Shown here: positions 13,248-25,999 of the stretch, piece after piece
How positions within the stretch are numbered: position 1 is the stretch's first letter
Layout of the letters: every line of letters starts with the position of its first letter
NCBI GenBank assembly: GCA_016748015.1
Contig: JAAOMT010000294.1
Span: 281,175-345,174, forward strand
DNA: 64,000 nt
Source of the DNA: Geosiphon pyriformis
Lineage: Eukaryota > Glomeromycota > Glomeromycetes > Archaeosporales > Geosiphonaceae
Reading direction: 5' to 3'
Translations under genes and position numbers: made by a program
Notes under the pieces: model-generated
Seen by the model: only the letters and a program-made list of their open reading frames with translations
Told to the model about the DNA's origin: nothing
Database searches by the model: none

Positions 13248-14710
13248 TATTACTGGGTAAAAGCTACGGATTTGTAACTTCTTAGCAATGACAATAACTT
13301 TCACTTGGAATACACATTACCATGATTATGCTACTGACTATAGCATATCATGGGTGTATGGACTATTTCAGTAAGTGGAAAAGCAAAAGGAGTATGTGAT
13401 AAAATCATTAAAAGTGAAAGAAAGTATTTTCATTATTATTTGTTTTTGGGCAAGAACCAGTCTTAGGTATTTGAAAAAAGGAAAAGAGAAGTCACATCTC
13501 TTTATATGTATCAAAAGTACAACCAGCAACAAGGAGAAACCAAAACTATTTAAGAAAATCATAACCAGAATTTTTTTAATTAGTTGTTGAAAGAGTGTGG
13601 TGTTCAAATACCCACTTTGAAAACGAAATTATAGGAATTATAAAAAAAATTATGAAAGTCAAACATAACTGAAATAGATTTTGCTTAAACTTTTTATTGT
13701 TAAGACTACTTTCTAACAATGTAATATTTTATTACTTATTTTTAGATTTAACAACTTGTTTGGTAAAACAAAACTTAATGTGAAATAGTAATAATACATG
13801 ATTTAAAAAATTGGAAGTAATAGAATAACTTAAAATGAATAACAAGTAAGTAAAAGATTATAAACAATGTGATTCCAAATGGTGATAAGGAATATGAAAA
13901 GGCATACTTGAAATTGTGATAACAAGTATTTAGAGCATAGAAAGGGAGAAGAAAAGAGTAAAAGTAAAGGAAAAAACTAACTGCTCACTATAAAACTATA
14001 GCAAAGAGTTGGCTCAGTATTGAATTGATACTTTCCTGAACTGAAAAAGAGGCTATATATATAGCTAAATTACATCAGATCTACATACTATATTAGAACT
14101 ATTTAAAATACATCAATTATTTATATATATTTAATTAATCAATTTATGATAAGCTTACTCAGTTTGTTATTCATCTAAGAGCTAATAATTTAGATGATCA
14201 GATTTAGATGACTGAATCTAGAACATTGATTGTAAATTAATAATACCAATTGTAATTATGATCAACATAATCAGAAGTAGATCAATTGATTACATTTTTT
14301 AGTAACTACTTTTAACTATTGATTGCAGATTTGGAATATTAAATTGTTCTAATAAGGGCATATAAGAATTTTTGAACATAACAAAACCTGTTGTTATCTG
14401 ATTACATACATCAATCATTCATTTCCATTGGTGTTTCTTTGTTTGCCAAGATTTTTTTGTATTCAACTTAGTTAAACTGTTAGATTGTGCCATATTTCTT
14501 TGTTGTAATTGGATTGATTGCTAATCATTTATTTCCAGATTGCCAGCTGATTTTGTTGATTAAGTACGATAAGGTAGGTCTTTTTCACATGATTTTGATG
14601 TTAATTTTTATTGTATGTGTTGTAATTTTTGCATTGAAAAGTGTGAAAATCTTCTGGTAACAATGTGTTGTAATTTTTGCATTGAAAAGTGTAAAAATCT
14701 TCTGGTAACA
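13248..14710 (-). repeat. 3' LTR of the miniature LTR element
   Basis: It matches 14852-16268 along its whole length, with differences mainly transitions (by eye, about nine in ten bases agree in the first 150). It differs from the other LTR by an extra 48-bp tandem unit at its right end. Confidence 0.82.
14616..14710. repeat. 48-bp tandem duplication at LTR end
   Basis: Two consecutive units starting TGTGTTGTAATTTTTGCATT and ending CTTCTGGTAACA, with a 48-bp period. The sister LTR (end at 16268) has one unit only, so the duplication arose in this copy or was lost from the other. Confidence 0.85.
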
Positions 14711-14851
14711 TTTTCTTTATCTTTGAAAAATGAGCTCTTGTGAATTGTTAAATTTTTTTTCCTCTTTAGGGAAAATTGAAGTCTTCTGAGATATCTAAAG
14801 GTTATTAAAATGTTTATAGTTGTCTCTATACTGACAACAAAAGGCACCATA
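14711..14851 (-). other. Internal region of the miniature LTR element (PBS and PPT only)
   Basis: 141 bp. Minus-strand order: spacer TA, TGGTGCCTTTTG (candidate primer-binding site, complementary to a tRNA 3' end of type ...GGCACCA), about 100 bp of non-repetitive AT-rich sequence, then AAAGATAAAGAAAA (candidate polypurine tract). An 80-residue minus-strand frame (14850-14608) starts inside the PBS and runs into the LTR. I see no sign that it is a real gene. Confidence 0.7.
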
Positions 14852-16268
14852 TGTTACTGGGTAAAAGCTATGGATTTGTAACTTCTTAGCAATGACAATA
14901 ACTTTCTCCTAGAACACACATTACCATAATTATGCTACTAACTATAACATATTATGGGTGTATGGACTATTTCAGTAGGTGGGAAAGCAAAAGGAGTACA
15001 TGATAAAATCATTAAAAGTGAAAGAAAGTATTGTCATTATTATTTGTTTTTGGGCAAGAACCAGTCTTAGATATTTGAAAAAGAGAAAAGAAAAATCACA
15101 TTTCTTTATATGTATCAGAAGTGCAACCAGCAACAAGGAGAAACCAAAACTACTTAAGAAAATCATAACCAAAATTCTTTCAATTAGTTGTCAAAAGGAT
15201 GTGGTGTTCAAATGCCCACTTTGAAAACAAAGTTATAGGAATTATAAAAAAAATTATGAAAGTCAAATATAACTGAAATAGATTTTGCTTAAACTTTTTA
15301 TTGTTGAGACTATTCTCTAACAATGTGATATTTTATTACTTATTTTTAAATTTAACAACTTGTTTGGTAAAATAAGACTTAATGTGAAATGGTGATAATA
15401 CATGATTTGAAAGATTGGAAGTAATAGAACAACTTGAAATGGTGATAACAAGTAAGTAAAAGATTATAAACAATGTGATTCCAAATGGTGATAAAAAATA
15501 TGAGAAGACATACTTGAAATTGTGATAACAAGTATTTAGAGCATAGAAAGGGAGAAGAAAAGAGTAAAAGTAAAGGAAAAAACTAACTGCTCACTATAAA
15601 ACTATAGCAAAGAGTTGGCTCAGTATTGAACTGATACTTTCCTGAACTAACAGAGGGACTGTATATATAGCTAAATTATATCAGATCTACATACTATATT
15701 AGAACTATTTAAAATACATCAATTATTTATATACATTTAATTAATCAATTTATGATGAGCTTACTCGGCCTGTTATTCATCTAAGAGCTAATAATTTAGA
15801 TGATCAGATTTAGATGACTGAATCTAGAACATTGATTGTAAATCAATAATACCAATTGTGATTATGATCAACATAATCAGAAATAGATCAATTAATTACA
15901 TTTCTTGGTAACTATTTTTAACTATTAATTGCAGATCTGAAATATTAGATTGTTTCAATAAGGGTGTATAAGAATTTTTGAACATAACAAAACCTGTTGT
16001 TATCTGATTACATGCATCAATTATTTATTTCTATTGGTGTTTTTTTGTTTGCCAAGATTTTTTTGTATTCAACTTAGTTAAACTGTTAGATTGTGCTATA
16101 TTTTTTTGTTGTAATTGGATTGATTGCTGATCATTTATTTCCAGATTGCCAGCTGATTTTGTTGATTAAGTGTGATAATGTAGGTCTTTTTCGCATGATT
16201 TTGATGTTAATTTTCATTGTATGTGTTGTAATTTTTGCATTGAAAAGTGTAAAAATCTTCTGGTAATA
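14852..16268 (-). repeat. 5' LTR of the miniature LTR element
   Basis: Begins TGTTACTGGG and ends CTGGTAATA (GTAACA with a C to T change). In minus orientation this is the upstream LTR. A TATATATA box lies in its left-centre, as in the sister copy. Confidence 0.8.
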
Positions 16269-16272
16269 CCAA

Positions 16273-19200
16273 CCAATTTTCAAGCACAAATTTTTTGTAC
16301 AAAACAGTATACAAATTTATATTAAAAACACATAAAGCCAATAATTAAAAAATTACAGATAAGACCAAAGTTGCTTTAGTAAAAGACTTTCAAAAAAAAA
16401 CACTTATTTAGTAGAACCTAATAGATAGACAAATCCAAGCTCCAAATAAAACTATAATCTGAAAATTTCATATTTTTACAACATATATATAATATACTTG
16501 AATAATTACAATTATATAAATACTTCTTAACTATTATAGACAATTTTTTATAAACTGCTTTTATCAAGTATATATACAAACTGACTGTTTATTTGCTTGT
16601 ATAGCTAGCCACTATATGAAAATTGAAATGTCAAACCAAAACAGTAAGCTTCCAATTAATATTACTAACATGTAAAAAATTTACTGTATTAAGATTAGAT
16701 TTAACTTTCTATTAAAAACACTTTATAGTATCATATATAATTTTAACAAAATGCCAAACATTGCCAGAAAGCACTTTACCACTAGTTAATAAATATACTT
16801 TTTAAATGTTTATTAGAAGAACAAGCTCTAAAAATGCAGTCTAATTGGCTAGTCTATCAACAATTTCATTGTTTAACATGCTAAAATAGCTCTTTACTTT
16901 TGTTTATTTCACAAAAATTCTCTTATTTTTGCCAAATTATTAATACAATGCCACTAAATCCAATATTTATTGCAAAAATTAGATATTATCAATCTTAATT
17001 CAGCTTAATACATATCTATAAAAGTCTAACTATTAGAAAAGATTACAATATTAGAGAGAACTAAAACACATTTAAGAGTTAGTATTATAGTCTGTAACTT
17101 AACAAGAGTTGATAAAAGCAAATTATAAACTTTTACCTCTGTGCTTAAATTTAGATTAAGAAAATAAGTAGCAGTACTATCAATCATGCCAAAAAAACCA
17201 AAATTTTTAACAAAATTATCAATATAGATTAAAATCTTAGACAATAATATGTGTCTTAATTAAAAGTGAACATTATAAAAACCATTTGTATTAAACATAT
17301 ATGTATTAAAACTAGGGCCAAAAGCAGATTAAAAGTCACAAACCAAATTATTATCTTTGACAAACTTTGAAATCTGTACAAACCAAGAGAGAACTAGACC
17401 TCTGAAATCTAATTATTTCCAATAATAAAAGTTTTTTTAAAAAAAGCACACTTTATGACTATTTAAAAACTGATTTGCAAAAACTATGCCAAAATGTTTA
17501 AAAGACTTATAGACTCGAAAATATTCATTACAGGGATACTATTTTTGAAATAAAAAGTGTTGGATAAACTATTGGTCAAAGAAATATCACTGTGTAAAAA
17601 ACTGATCCAAAACATCTTTAATATTAGCAAAGTTTATGACTAACACTATTTTTTTTTCTACTTGAATCTAGTTAAAAAGTTTTAAGTTGTACAAAAACAA
17701 ATGATATATAATTTTATTAGAAAAGTTATTTGGCAAATTAATCTTAGCTTTTAAGTTTTTTCTGATTAAATGATTCTATTTGTTGTATATATTCTTATTA
17801 ACAAAACTGAACTGAGTTTTATATTCAATAATTAACTGTAAAACTACAAAAACCAAATAGAAAAATTGCTTATTTAAAATGGTTTTATACAATACTATTA
17901 AAGAAAAAAACTTCACATTTGAATTTACTTTCTTTACACTTAGACCAAAAAAAATTTTAGCCAACAAAAAAATATCTAAATACCAATAAACTTTACTAAC
18001 TTTTGCAATTGAAATGAAAAAACCACTTATATTCAAAAAAAACACTACTAAATCTTGAGTTTATTAAAATTGTTACTGTTTCCATTTTTATTGAAATATT
18101 CATAATATCAAAAAACTTGTTTGTAATATTTAAAATGTTCTGTGTCATTGTATGACAATTGCTAATTTAAATCATATTATTTATAAAGATACCAGCAGCC
18201 AAATAAGAAATTAGATCTATATTTGCTTTAATCTTGCCAGTTTTGGAAACAAATCTAGAATTTACATAGTACTCAAAACTTGAATTGTGCTTTCTCATTT
18301 TACACAAAAAAGAGTCATAAAAGATCTTCCAAAAAAGAGATAAAAAAACTTTATTCTAATCTAAACTATTATGTACTATGTAACTTTTAAACAAACTAAA
18401 GTCAATTATTATCTTATTCTTATAGTCATTGTAAATATGACCAAAAAACCTAATAAATCTATTACACATTTTAATTTTTCTTAGACTTTTTTCCAAATGT
18501 AATCAGTTCACTAAGTTGTAAGCTTTTTTCATGTCTTAAAATACCAATCATAATTCTCTGCCTTTTTCTAAAACATCTTTTATTACAGACTTAATAATAA
18601 ATATAGAAGACTAAATTAAAGTGTTTCTTAAAACTAAAAAATTGTTTTTTTGCAAAACATTATACTTATTGCAGATCTTAAATATCTGATCAGATAAAAC
18701 TTTTAAAAAAATTTTCTTTGTAGTCTCAATAAAAGCAATCAGTCTAGTATTTGTTAAAACATCTTTTTATTTATAAAACTTTGGAATTATTAATACTTAA
18801 GCCTTTTTTTAAGCATCAAAAACAAATTCAGCCATCAAGTACAAATTAAGTAGATATAAAAAAAGCTCTAAAACATGTTTATTATACTGTTTTTACATCT
18901 TATTGAAGATATTAGACAGTCCAACAGTTTTATTATTAAGAAGATTATTAATTACCAACAAAAACTTATTGAGACTAATATGTTTTATAACACCAGAAAA
19001 TATCTCATCTCTAACATAGTTAAGAAATATAAACTGTCTTTGTCAATAAACAGAAATATTATTTTTAACCATATGTTCTTTGATCCAATTTTTTATAATT
19101 AAATTAATTTTATACTTGATTAAATTGGGCTCCAAAATCAAATTACTATTGTCTACCAAATAATCCAATATAACTTTTTTAAAAAGTTTTTTTAGTACAC

Positions 19201-20460
19201 TTCTTATTATTTGATTCTTGTTGTTGACAAAAACTTTTATATATTTAATGATAACAGTTTTAATATAAAAATTTTCAGCCACTATAGATTTTGACAACTT
19301 ATAAGATCTATAAAACTTTCTAAAATAAGCCAATGATTATTCAATTAAGACTTTACTGCAACTATTATCAAAAATATTTTTGAACTCTATAGTCTAAACA
19401 GAATTCAACTTAATTCACTTAACAACCAAAGTCTAAAAATTTTTTATATCATCCAGCTTATATATCTTCAAGATTTTAGACACTAGCAATTTTATTTTTG
19501 TGAAACTTAGAAAATACAGTACATTTAAGTACATCATTATCTTAGAATTATGTTTTTAAAAAAGTGGTATTAGCAACAAAGCTCATTATTTAACTAAGCA
19601 GTTTCCATAATTCATTAATGTCAAATCTATTTTTACAGTTCTTAAAGTTATTAGCAACAGCCAGAGCAATAATTAATAATAAATTCTCAAACTTTTTTTA
19701 AGTTTTTTTACCAATACCACTGACTTTGAACTTTTACCTATCCTTAATGTTTTGTTTATGTATTAAAATAAGCTGAAAACTGAAAAGTTTTTTCAAACCA
19801 ATGTCTACTAAAACAACCATGTGATTAGTGTTAAAAAACTTATCTAAACAATAAACTTATTAATTAAAAAATAAACTTCTAAGACTATTACTAATTAGAA
19901 TAAAGTCTATACACTTTTTAACTTCTTAGAGTTGAACTATATTGGCAATTTGTATACCAAAAAACCATTGAAAGAGTTACATAATTCTATGTCCAAAAAT
20001 TTTTTGAAACTTATATTGCAGCCAGACTTATTTTTATTAAAGTCTCTTTTAAAAACCACAAAAATACTATTATTCAAAGCTTTAGCCACTATTGAATTAA
20101 CTTTACATAATTGATTTAATTTTTTTTCAGAGTGCTTCTAGCATATAAATCTAAAATAAAAACTAAAAGAAGATTTTTAATTAGCAAATATATTAACAAA
20201 AACTAACCAGTTATTTCTAAGATTTTATATATATGTCTTGCAATACCTTTGTTAATTATTACAACAACACTTAACTCTAGATAATTGGAATTAATACTGG
20301 AGATAAAAACTTTAATTCCATTAAATTTGCTTATTATTCAAAAATGAATTTTGCTTCTTAACTTTATTTTCATAACAATAGATATGAAATTATCTTTATT
20401 CTTATGTCAATAAACAATGTTCTTTTGTTTTACTAGATTGTTTATATTTTTAACATTACA
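16273..20460 (-). pseudogene. Non-LTR element L2, ORF2 relic (EEP - RT - RNase H)
   Basis: Domains in transcription order: EEP endonuclease (about 20456-19700); linker (19333-19043, with RKFYRSYKLSKSIVAENF and LKKLFKKVILDYLVDN); reverse transcriptase, with the FVDD box changed to FINN at 18176-18187; post-RT thumb (18045-17776, KQFFYLVFVVLQLIIEYKTQ); RNase H (17244-17026). In the RNase H the first Asp survives (IYIDN), but the second acid reads STLVKLQ (Glu to Lys) and the third reads IFSNS (Asp to Asn). It is dead by catalytic-site loss as well as by many stops. Confidence 0.8.
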
Positions 20461-20479
20461 TGTAGCAATTTTCCAAATA

Positions 20480-21475
20480 AAATCAGTTATTAAGAAAAAA
20501 AGATAGGTAAAAAGTCTAATTCAATACATAATAGATCTAATTTAGTCAATATTGAACCAACAGACACTTCAAAAGCAACTATTTTAGATTTCAAACTCTT
20601 AACTTAGGTAATCAAGATTTTAGAGCTGTTTAAGCTCAATTTTGAGATCTTTGCCAAATTCAATGAAGCAAAAAAAAAAGTCTTATGGAGCATCTAAAAC
20701 TATATTTGAATTCAAAAAAACAAAAAATACTAAAAGAGCACCTAAAACTACATCCAAAACCAAATCCAAATTTGAGACTAAAAAATTTGCCAAAACAGAT
20801 AAAACTAAAGCAAACACAAGAAGCACCAAATTCAAATTACTTAATTTATGTACAATTATCAATACTTGATCTGCCAGCAGTTTTAAAAAACATTACAAAA
20901 AAGTCAACCAATCATTTACAGAAAATACTTCTTAAGAAACAAGAATAGTATTACTTAAGTAAAAAACACCAAACAAAGAAAACATGAAAGAGAAACCAGA
21001 ATAGATACCAGTAAGAGCAGTTACAGAAAAAACTATTTGTGCTCAGAATTTGCCACCAAAAGCAATAGATTAGGATATTGGCACATTTTTTTTTGCATAG
21101 AAACAAGTAAGCTGAAAACAATTTTGATTTAAAATAAACTTTTTATAAATTTTTTTTGAACTAGAACAAAAAATAATAAAAAATCACACTCCAAAAATAA
21201 ATGCTTAAAATGCTTACACTTTTTATAACAAATCAAATTTATTTTAGTTCAAAAGAACTTAATACTACTCAAAATAGGCTCCATGCAAAAAGCAAACTTT
21301 AGATTTTTTTAAGCTCAAAACTAATTAAAGCACAGCACATTTTATTACTTATATCAAATAAACAATTAATAATATAAGTTTTTTTACCAGCTTTATTTAA
21401 CAAGGTACCAAAATTATAAACAATTATTTTCACTAACAAAATAAACAAAAGTGCTCTGTAATAATTTTTTGACAT
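20480..21475 (-). pseudogene. Non-LTR element L2, ORF1 relic (gag-like)
   Basis: The minus translation shows NYYRALLF at 21471-21440, GKKTYIIN at about 21390, and a block at about 21110 matching the RLVSIYAKC / YPVSF block of L1 (here SAYLFLCKKKCANILIYCF). The 5' part of ORF1 ends abruptly at 21475, where element A starts, and it does not resume on the other side of A. The plus-strand frames at 20642-20948 are low-complexity antisense of the Val/Leu-rich linker. Confidence 0.62.
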
Positions 21476-22356
21476 TGTTATAGGTGATTATTTCTGGTGT
21501 GGGAATAAATAACAAATCCATAACTTGGTGCTCAGAAGCTATTGATTCTTGTTGATGTTGGTATTGATAATCTGAAGGTTTTGATTGAGTTCTTTGTATA
21601 ATGGACAGAAATTTGATTGTAATTGCAATAGTCTTTGGAATCGCAATTCTGTTCAATTTCTTTCTCAGCATAGAGACTGAATTTATTCTGACAGTTGTGC
21701 CCTTCTGGTAAGCTATCAGATAATATATAAAATTCTACCCTTATTTCTGGGTCTTTTATCAGGCTATCTGTGACATCAATAACTCAGTACTTTTAATCCT
21801 TAATCAATTAGTATACAACAACAAAACAAAGACAGAAAAGAAAGAAAAGAAAAAGAAAGTAAAATGAAATAAAGCAAATAAGCCAAGGTGATTCTGATTC
21901 GTATTCCATCAATAGCTGTGATCAAGAGCTATTGTTCCAGTATGGTTAAGTATGCACTACTATCAACATGAAATGTTGATAGTTGAGAATGAATTTGAGA
22001 TAGTAAATAATTATTTATTTAATATTTGTGATATAGAAGGTTGCTTAGATTAAATCTAAACTGGATGTCTCCTTTTTTGCTTCTACTACTATCCCTATAT
22101 ATACATAATTAAGATTCTTCAATTCCTTAATTCTTTACAATAGGAATTCTGGGATTCCTGGAATTCTGCAATTCCTAATGAGAGGAATCCTAGAATTCTA
22201 GAATCCTGCGATTCCTCAATGGAGAATCCTAAAATTCCTGGAATCTTGCAATTCCTCTGAAAGGAATCTTGGAATTCCACATTTACTATGTTTACATCTG
22301 ATTGGCTAATATCTACTGACTAATAATACTATATTCCCTATATTCTATAAGTAACA
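21476..22356 (-). repeat. 3' LTR of element A (881 bp)
   Basis: Begins TGTTATAGGTGATT and ends AAGTAACA. It contains a perfect inverted repeat (21959-21983), a second short inverted repeat CAATAGCT/AGCTATTG near 21911, TATATATA at 22096-22103 and a tract of GGAATTCC-like words (about 22140-22275). It is 284 bp longer than the other LTR. Confidence 0.85.
21959..21983. repeat. Perfect 11-bp inverted repeat in LTR
   Basis: ACTATCAACAT, a GAA spacer, then ATGTTGATAGT. The same hairpin is in both B LTRs (35924-35948 perfect; 53313-53337 with one arm mismatch), so it is conserved between the two elements. Confidence 0.85.
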
Positions 22357-22373
22357 TTATTTCCTTCTTTTAA
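22357..22373 (-). promoter_or_regulatory. Polypurine tract of element A
   Basis: The minus strand reads AAAAGAAGGAAATAA directly before the TGTTA of the 3' LTR. Element B has TTAAAAGGAGGAAATAA at the same place. It is the plus-strand DNA priming site in LTR elements. Confidence 0.75.
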
Positions 22374-24010
22374 TATTGAGCTCCGTCAAAATCTAATTCC
22401 TTTAATTCCTTTTCTTGAATTATTTCTTGAACTTTTTTTTCGAGTATTACTTGTGTTATTTTAGTTTATAGTTCTTCAAATTGGGCGTTGGTCATTTTTC
22501 CCAATTGATTACTTATAACTGTATCCATTACTATGTTGAGTAAGATTTCTGGTTGGTCTTGAAATCCCATATATAGCCAGTAAATGGCTCAAGCTTGTGT
22601 AGTTAGATTGTTCTTCCCCACAAATTGTTTCAGTTGTCTTAGTATTGTTGTGTCGAATAACCATTTTGTTGGTGTACAAATTCTGGATATTCACGTGTTG
22701 TTTCAAGTGGAAATAACAATAGTTTTTTGGAAATTGTTGCATTGTTACTAGAGGTTTTTGGTCTCTTTTCTTAAATGTCATTGATGCCTGTTTGTTGTGA
22801 ATTCATGTTGTTTGGATGTGGTTAAATCTCCAGTAACTGAATTTATCTTCAAATTATCTCCTATAATTTGAACTGCTGGGCTTATAGTGGAATGGCCAAT
22901 TCCATGCCAGTTGCTTTGTGTAGTTATGTTGTAGTAAATATCAACTCTTTCCCAGGAATTGTTCATCTGGAAGCTCACTAAAAATGTGTAGTTACTTTGC
23001 TGTTAAAGTCAACTCTTTTACAGAAATCTCATCTGTAAACTACCCTAATGATTATAATAAGAAAATAAAAGAAAGAAAATAAAAGAATTGTAAAAGAAAT
23101 AGAATTCTGTCAAGGGAAACATTTTCTATCCAGACCTGGAGTCACTAACAGTTTTACTAAAATTGGTAGTTAATTAATTTCAAACGTTAGTTGGATTTTG
23201 GGAATTTTTCAAGTGCAATAATTAAAGAATTTGGTTTTTTCGAATTATTTGATATTTATTTCTTTTTGTGTATGTAGAAATGGTTCTAAGTAATAAATCT
23301 AAGATAAGATACATTTTCTCAAAAAAAGAAGCTCTTTTTTTATACAACTTGTCATAACACTATTCTATGAATTTGAACTTTGCTATTTTCTACAATTTTG
23401 CTAAACTAAAGCTATATTTTGGTAAACTACAAGTTATTTCTGTGAACTATTAGATATTTCAGTGAACTATCAATAATTTTGGGGAATTTCTACAAATTTC
23501 AGTGAACTTTTTGAATGTTACATAGTTCGGAGTATTGTATAATTGATTATTGCAATTAGGTTATATTTGTGTTATGTACAAATTGAGTTATTAATTAAAT
23601 GATAATTTCGGATATTTTGCTAATGTAATAAGTGATAATTTGAAATGCTAATTAATGATAAGAATTATAAAGATAATTTCATGCTAAGCAATATCTCTAA
23701 TTTTGTCTGGTAACAGTGTCCACCAAGTCCAAGTTTCTCTGGTAAGTTCTTAATGTAATCTGACTATTTGTTGTTCTTTTATGATCAATTTTATCTTGGT
23801 CATGATCTTGTCAACAACACTTTCAAGTCTTTTCTGTGCTTTGTTTTGTGGTAGTTTTGCTGTATTTTTGTAACGAATGGTTTGTTAATTGATTGTAATT
23901 TCTATTTTCTGGTGTTGGATTAATTGAAAAATTTGTTGGGCTAATGAATGGATATTGTTCATAATTTCCATTTTTCTGATTTCTTCTGTCACATCGACCA
24001 TGTTCTTATA
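22374..24010 (-). pseudogene. Element A extra ORF downstream of integrase, split by a solo LTR
   Basis: The ORF starts with ATG shortly after the integrase stop (minus strand near 24002), is interrupted by the solo LTR 22743-23715, and resumes with QQFPKNYCYFHLKQH near 22735. The matching ORF in B (52275-52877) lets the frame be followed to the end, KELKELDFDGAQY, just before the PPT. At least two frame changes and several stops are present. I recognise no family; it looks soluble, helical and Gln/Lys-rich, without signal peptide or membrane segment. Confidence 0.6.
22743..23715 (-). repeat. Solo LTR of the C family inside element A
   Basis: On the minus strand it starts TGTTACCAGACAAAATTAGA and ends CTAGTAACA, 973 bp. 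It matches the 3' LTR of element C (45813-46797) over its length, including the TATAAAA box and the terminal part with TTACTGGAGATT-type wording. Flanking 4-mers on the minus strand are ACAC (before) and ATGC (after). No internal sequence is left, as expected after LTR-LTR recombination. Confidence 0.85.
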
Positions 24011-24029
24011 TATTCTTTTGTCGATTAAT

Positions 24030-25290
24030 TAGACATGTTGTTGTCAATGATAATGATTGGTTCCAGATCTCGTGGAATCTTATCTAGTTGGACTAGTATT
24101 CTCTGTACTCCTAATTGTGGAATCTTACTGGTAAATGATAATGCTATCTGGTGGTATGGTTTCAGTCAGTCTCCATGTGCTGCTTTGGTCAAGATTTTGT
24201 TATTCAATCTTAATTTATAAGCTCCATTTCCTAGAATTTCTTCTATGTAAAATAGTTCATCCCATTTGGGGTCAAATTTTCCATTCCATTGTTTTTCCGC
24301 TTTGGTGTGATGTAAAAGTACTTTGTCTCCAATCCTGAATTCTATTGGTTTGTCTGGTAGTTGGCTATCATGTTGTTTTTTCTGTTTTCTTTGTGACTTT
24401 TGTATGTTTTCAGCTGTTTTTCTTCTTTTGTTTTCCAGAGTTTCCATTAAGTCATATGTTCTTCTCAACAATGTTTCTTGGAAATTCTCTTCTGTTATTG
24501 GTTCTGTTGGATACGTGTTAACTTTTATTTCGACTAGTAATATTGCTGTTCTACCATATACCAATTCAAATGGTGTTGTTTGTGTAGTATCTTGCTTTAT
24601 TGTCCGATAAGCAAATAATACTGATGGTATTAGTAAATTTCAATTATTTTGATTTTCTTGGCTGAGCTTGGTTATCACTTCACACAATGTTCTGTTAAAT
24701 CTTTTGACTAATCCATTAGTTTGTAGATGGTATGATGATGATAGTGGTCTCTTAATTCCGAATCTTTGGCTTAATTCTGCTAATGTTCTGTTCACAAAAT
24801 GAGTTCTTTGGTCTGATAGTAATTCTTTTGGACATCCATGTTGACAAATCAGATCTTGGTAGACAAATTTGGCAACAGATTCTGCATCCGCTTTTTGAAT
24901 TGCTTTTGCTTCTGGCCATTTGATAAGATAGTTTATGGCTACTGCTATGTATCTGTTTCCTCTGCTGGTGATTGTCAATGGTCTGACTAAGTCAATTCCA
25001 ATCCAATTAAATAATTGTTCCACTTTAATTGGTTTTAATGATTTGTTGGGTTTTGTTCCTTCTCTTTTTTGACAAGCATCACAATTTTGAACATATTGGA
25101 TGATGTCTGGATACATTGATGGCCAATAGTATCTTTTCCTGGCTCTTTCCATTGTGGCTTCTTTATAAAAATGTCTGCTGTGGAATCTGAGTGCATGTTG
25201 TATAATATTGTCTCTTTTTCTGGCTCGGTGATAACTCTAAGTAGTTAATTGGGCTCTTTTCTGTTTTTCCAATAAAATATATTCTGGTAA
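24030..25290 (-). pseudogene. Element A integrase
   Basis: The zinc-binding N-terminus (HX3H then CDAC) is near 25210-25060. The catalytic core holds GIDLVRPL (first Asp) and LLSDQRTHF (second Asp), but the third residue is Lys (GLVKRFNRTL) where Glu is required. The C-terminal GPY-like module has DKVLLHHTKAEKQWNGKFD, ending at IIIIDNNMSN. Trp-to-stop and other stops interrupt it. The reading frame is the same as dUTPase and RT. It would insert element cDNA into chromosomes; this copy cannot. Confidence 0.85.
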
Positions 25291-25479
25291 GTGATAAAAT
25301 ATTTTGATTGTTGTTTTATCTGGTTTTGTTCCTTTTGAGATAATTTCTCCTTGAACAATTGGGTATTAATATAGTATTGGAGTTGTTTATATTTTTGCAT
25401 GGTCATTTTTTGTTGTATTTTTCAGTTGATTGTTCTGGTTTTGTTATATTTTTGGGTTGAAATGTTCTTAGATCTGCTT

Positions 25480-25999
25480 CATTTGCGACAGTTTATCTGC
25501 ATTTCTATTGTCTTTTCCTTTTTTGTAATGTACTGTATAATTAAATGATAATAATTCAATTTTTTATCTTGTGTGACATCTATTCCCAAATTCTTGTTTC
25601 TGGATTAATGTCAATCCTTTGTGATCAGTATAAACATCAAATTTTTGGTTCAAGTATTTTTTCTATTTGGTTACTGCCCAATATATAGCCAAATGTTCTA
25701 GTGCTGGCATTCCATAGTTTCTTTCTGCTGGAGTTAAACCTCTGCTTGTATATGCTACTGGATGTTCTCTTCCATCCGAACCTCTTTGTGATAATACTGC
25801 TTCTAATGCCTGACCTGATGCATCTGTGGTGATCATAAATGGCTTGTTGTGGTCGAGGTATATCAGTACTGGAGCTTGGATTAGTTTTTTTCTTAGTATA
25901 TCAAATGCTTTTTGTTGAGATTCAGTCCACTTATACTTAGTGTTCTTTGTCAAAAGCTGATTTAATGGCTGGGCTATTTTGGAAAAGTTTTGAATAAAG
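25480..25999 (-). pseudogene. Element A RNase H domain
   Basis: Ty3-type RNase H: FMITTDASGQALEAVLSQ (first Asp), HPVAYTSRGLTPAERNY (Glu region), VYTDHKGL and NRNADKLS. It follows RT directly. Stops separate it from RT and cut it near 25660. Confidence 0.82.

Larger units (their letters stand above)
13244..16272 (-). mobile_element. Miniature (non-coding) LTR retrotransposon with 1.4-kb LTRs
   Basis: Two direct repeats of about 1.4 kb flank only 141 bp. Ends are TGTTAC...GTAACA (mutated to TATTAC at 13248 and GTAATA at 16268). The 4-bp duplication CCAA is present at 13244-13247 and 16269-16272, and the insertion splits L2. On the minus strand the short core starts with a two-base spacer and TGGTGCCTTTTG (primer-binding-site-like), and ends with the purine tract AAAGATAAAGAAAA directly before the next TGTTACC. 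The element therefore has all cis signals of an LTR retrotransposon but no gag or pol and must have been mobilised in trans (inference). Small frames inside the LTRs (for example 13368-13607 and its opposite strand) show no family match and are probably chance. Confidence 0.8.

Noticed and set aside
13368-13607. Overlapping ORFs on both strands, repeated at 14972-15224, as a possible conserved gene pair
   Set aside because: They lie inside the duplicated LTRs of the miniature element, so their conservation is explained by the LTR repeat. The translations show no family features.
20642-20948. Lys/Thr-rich plus-strand ORFs as the start of element D
   Set aside because: The minus strand here matches LINE ORF1/ORF2 linker wording of L1; the plus frames are low-complexity antisense.
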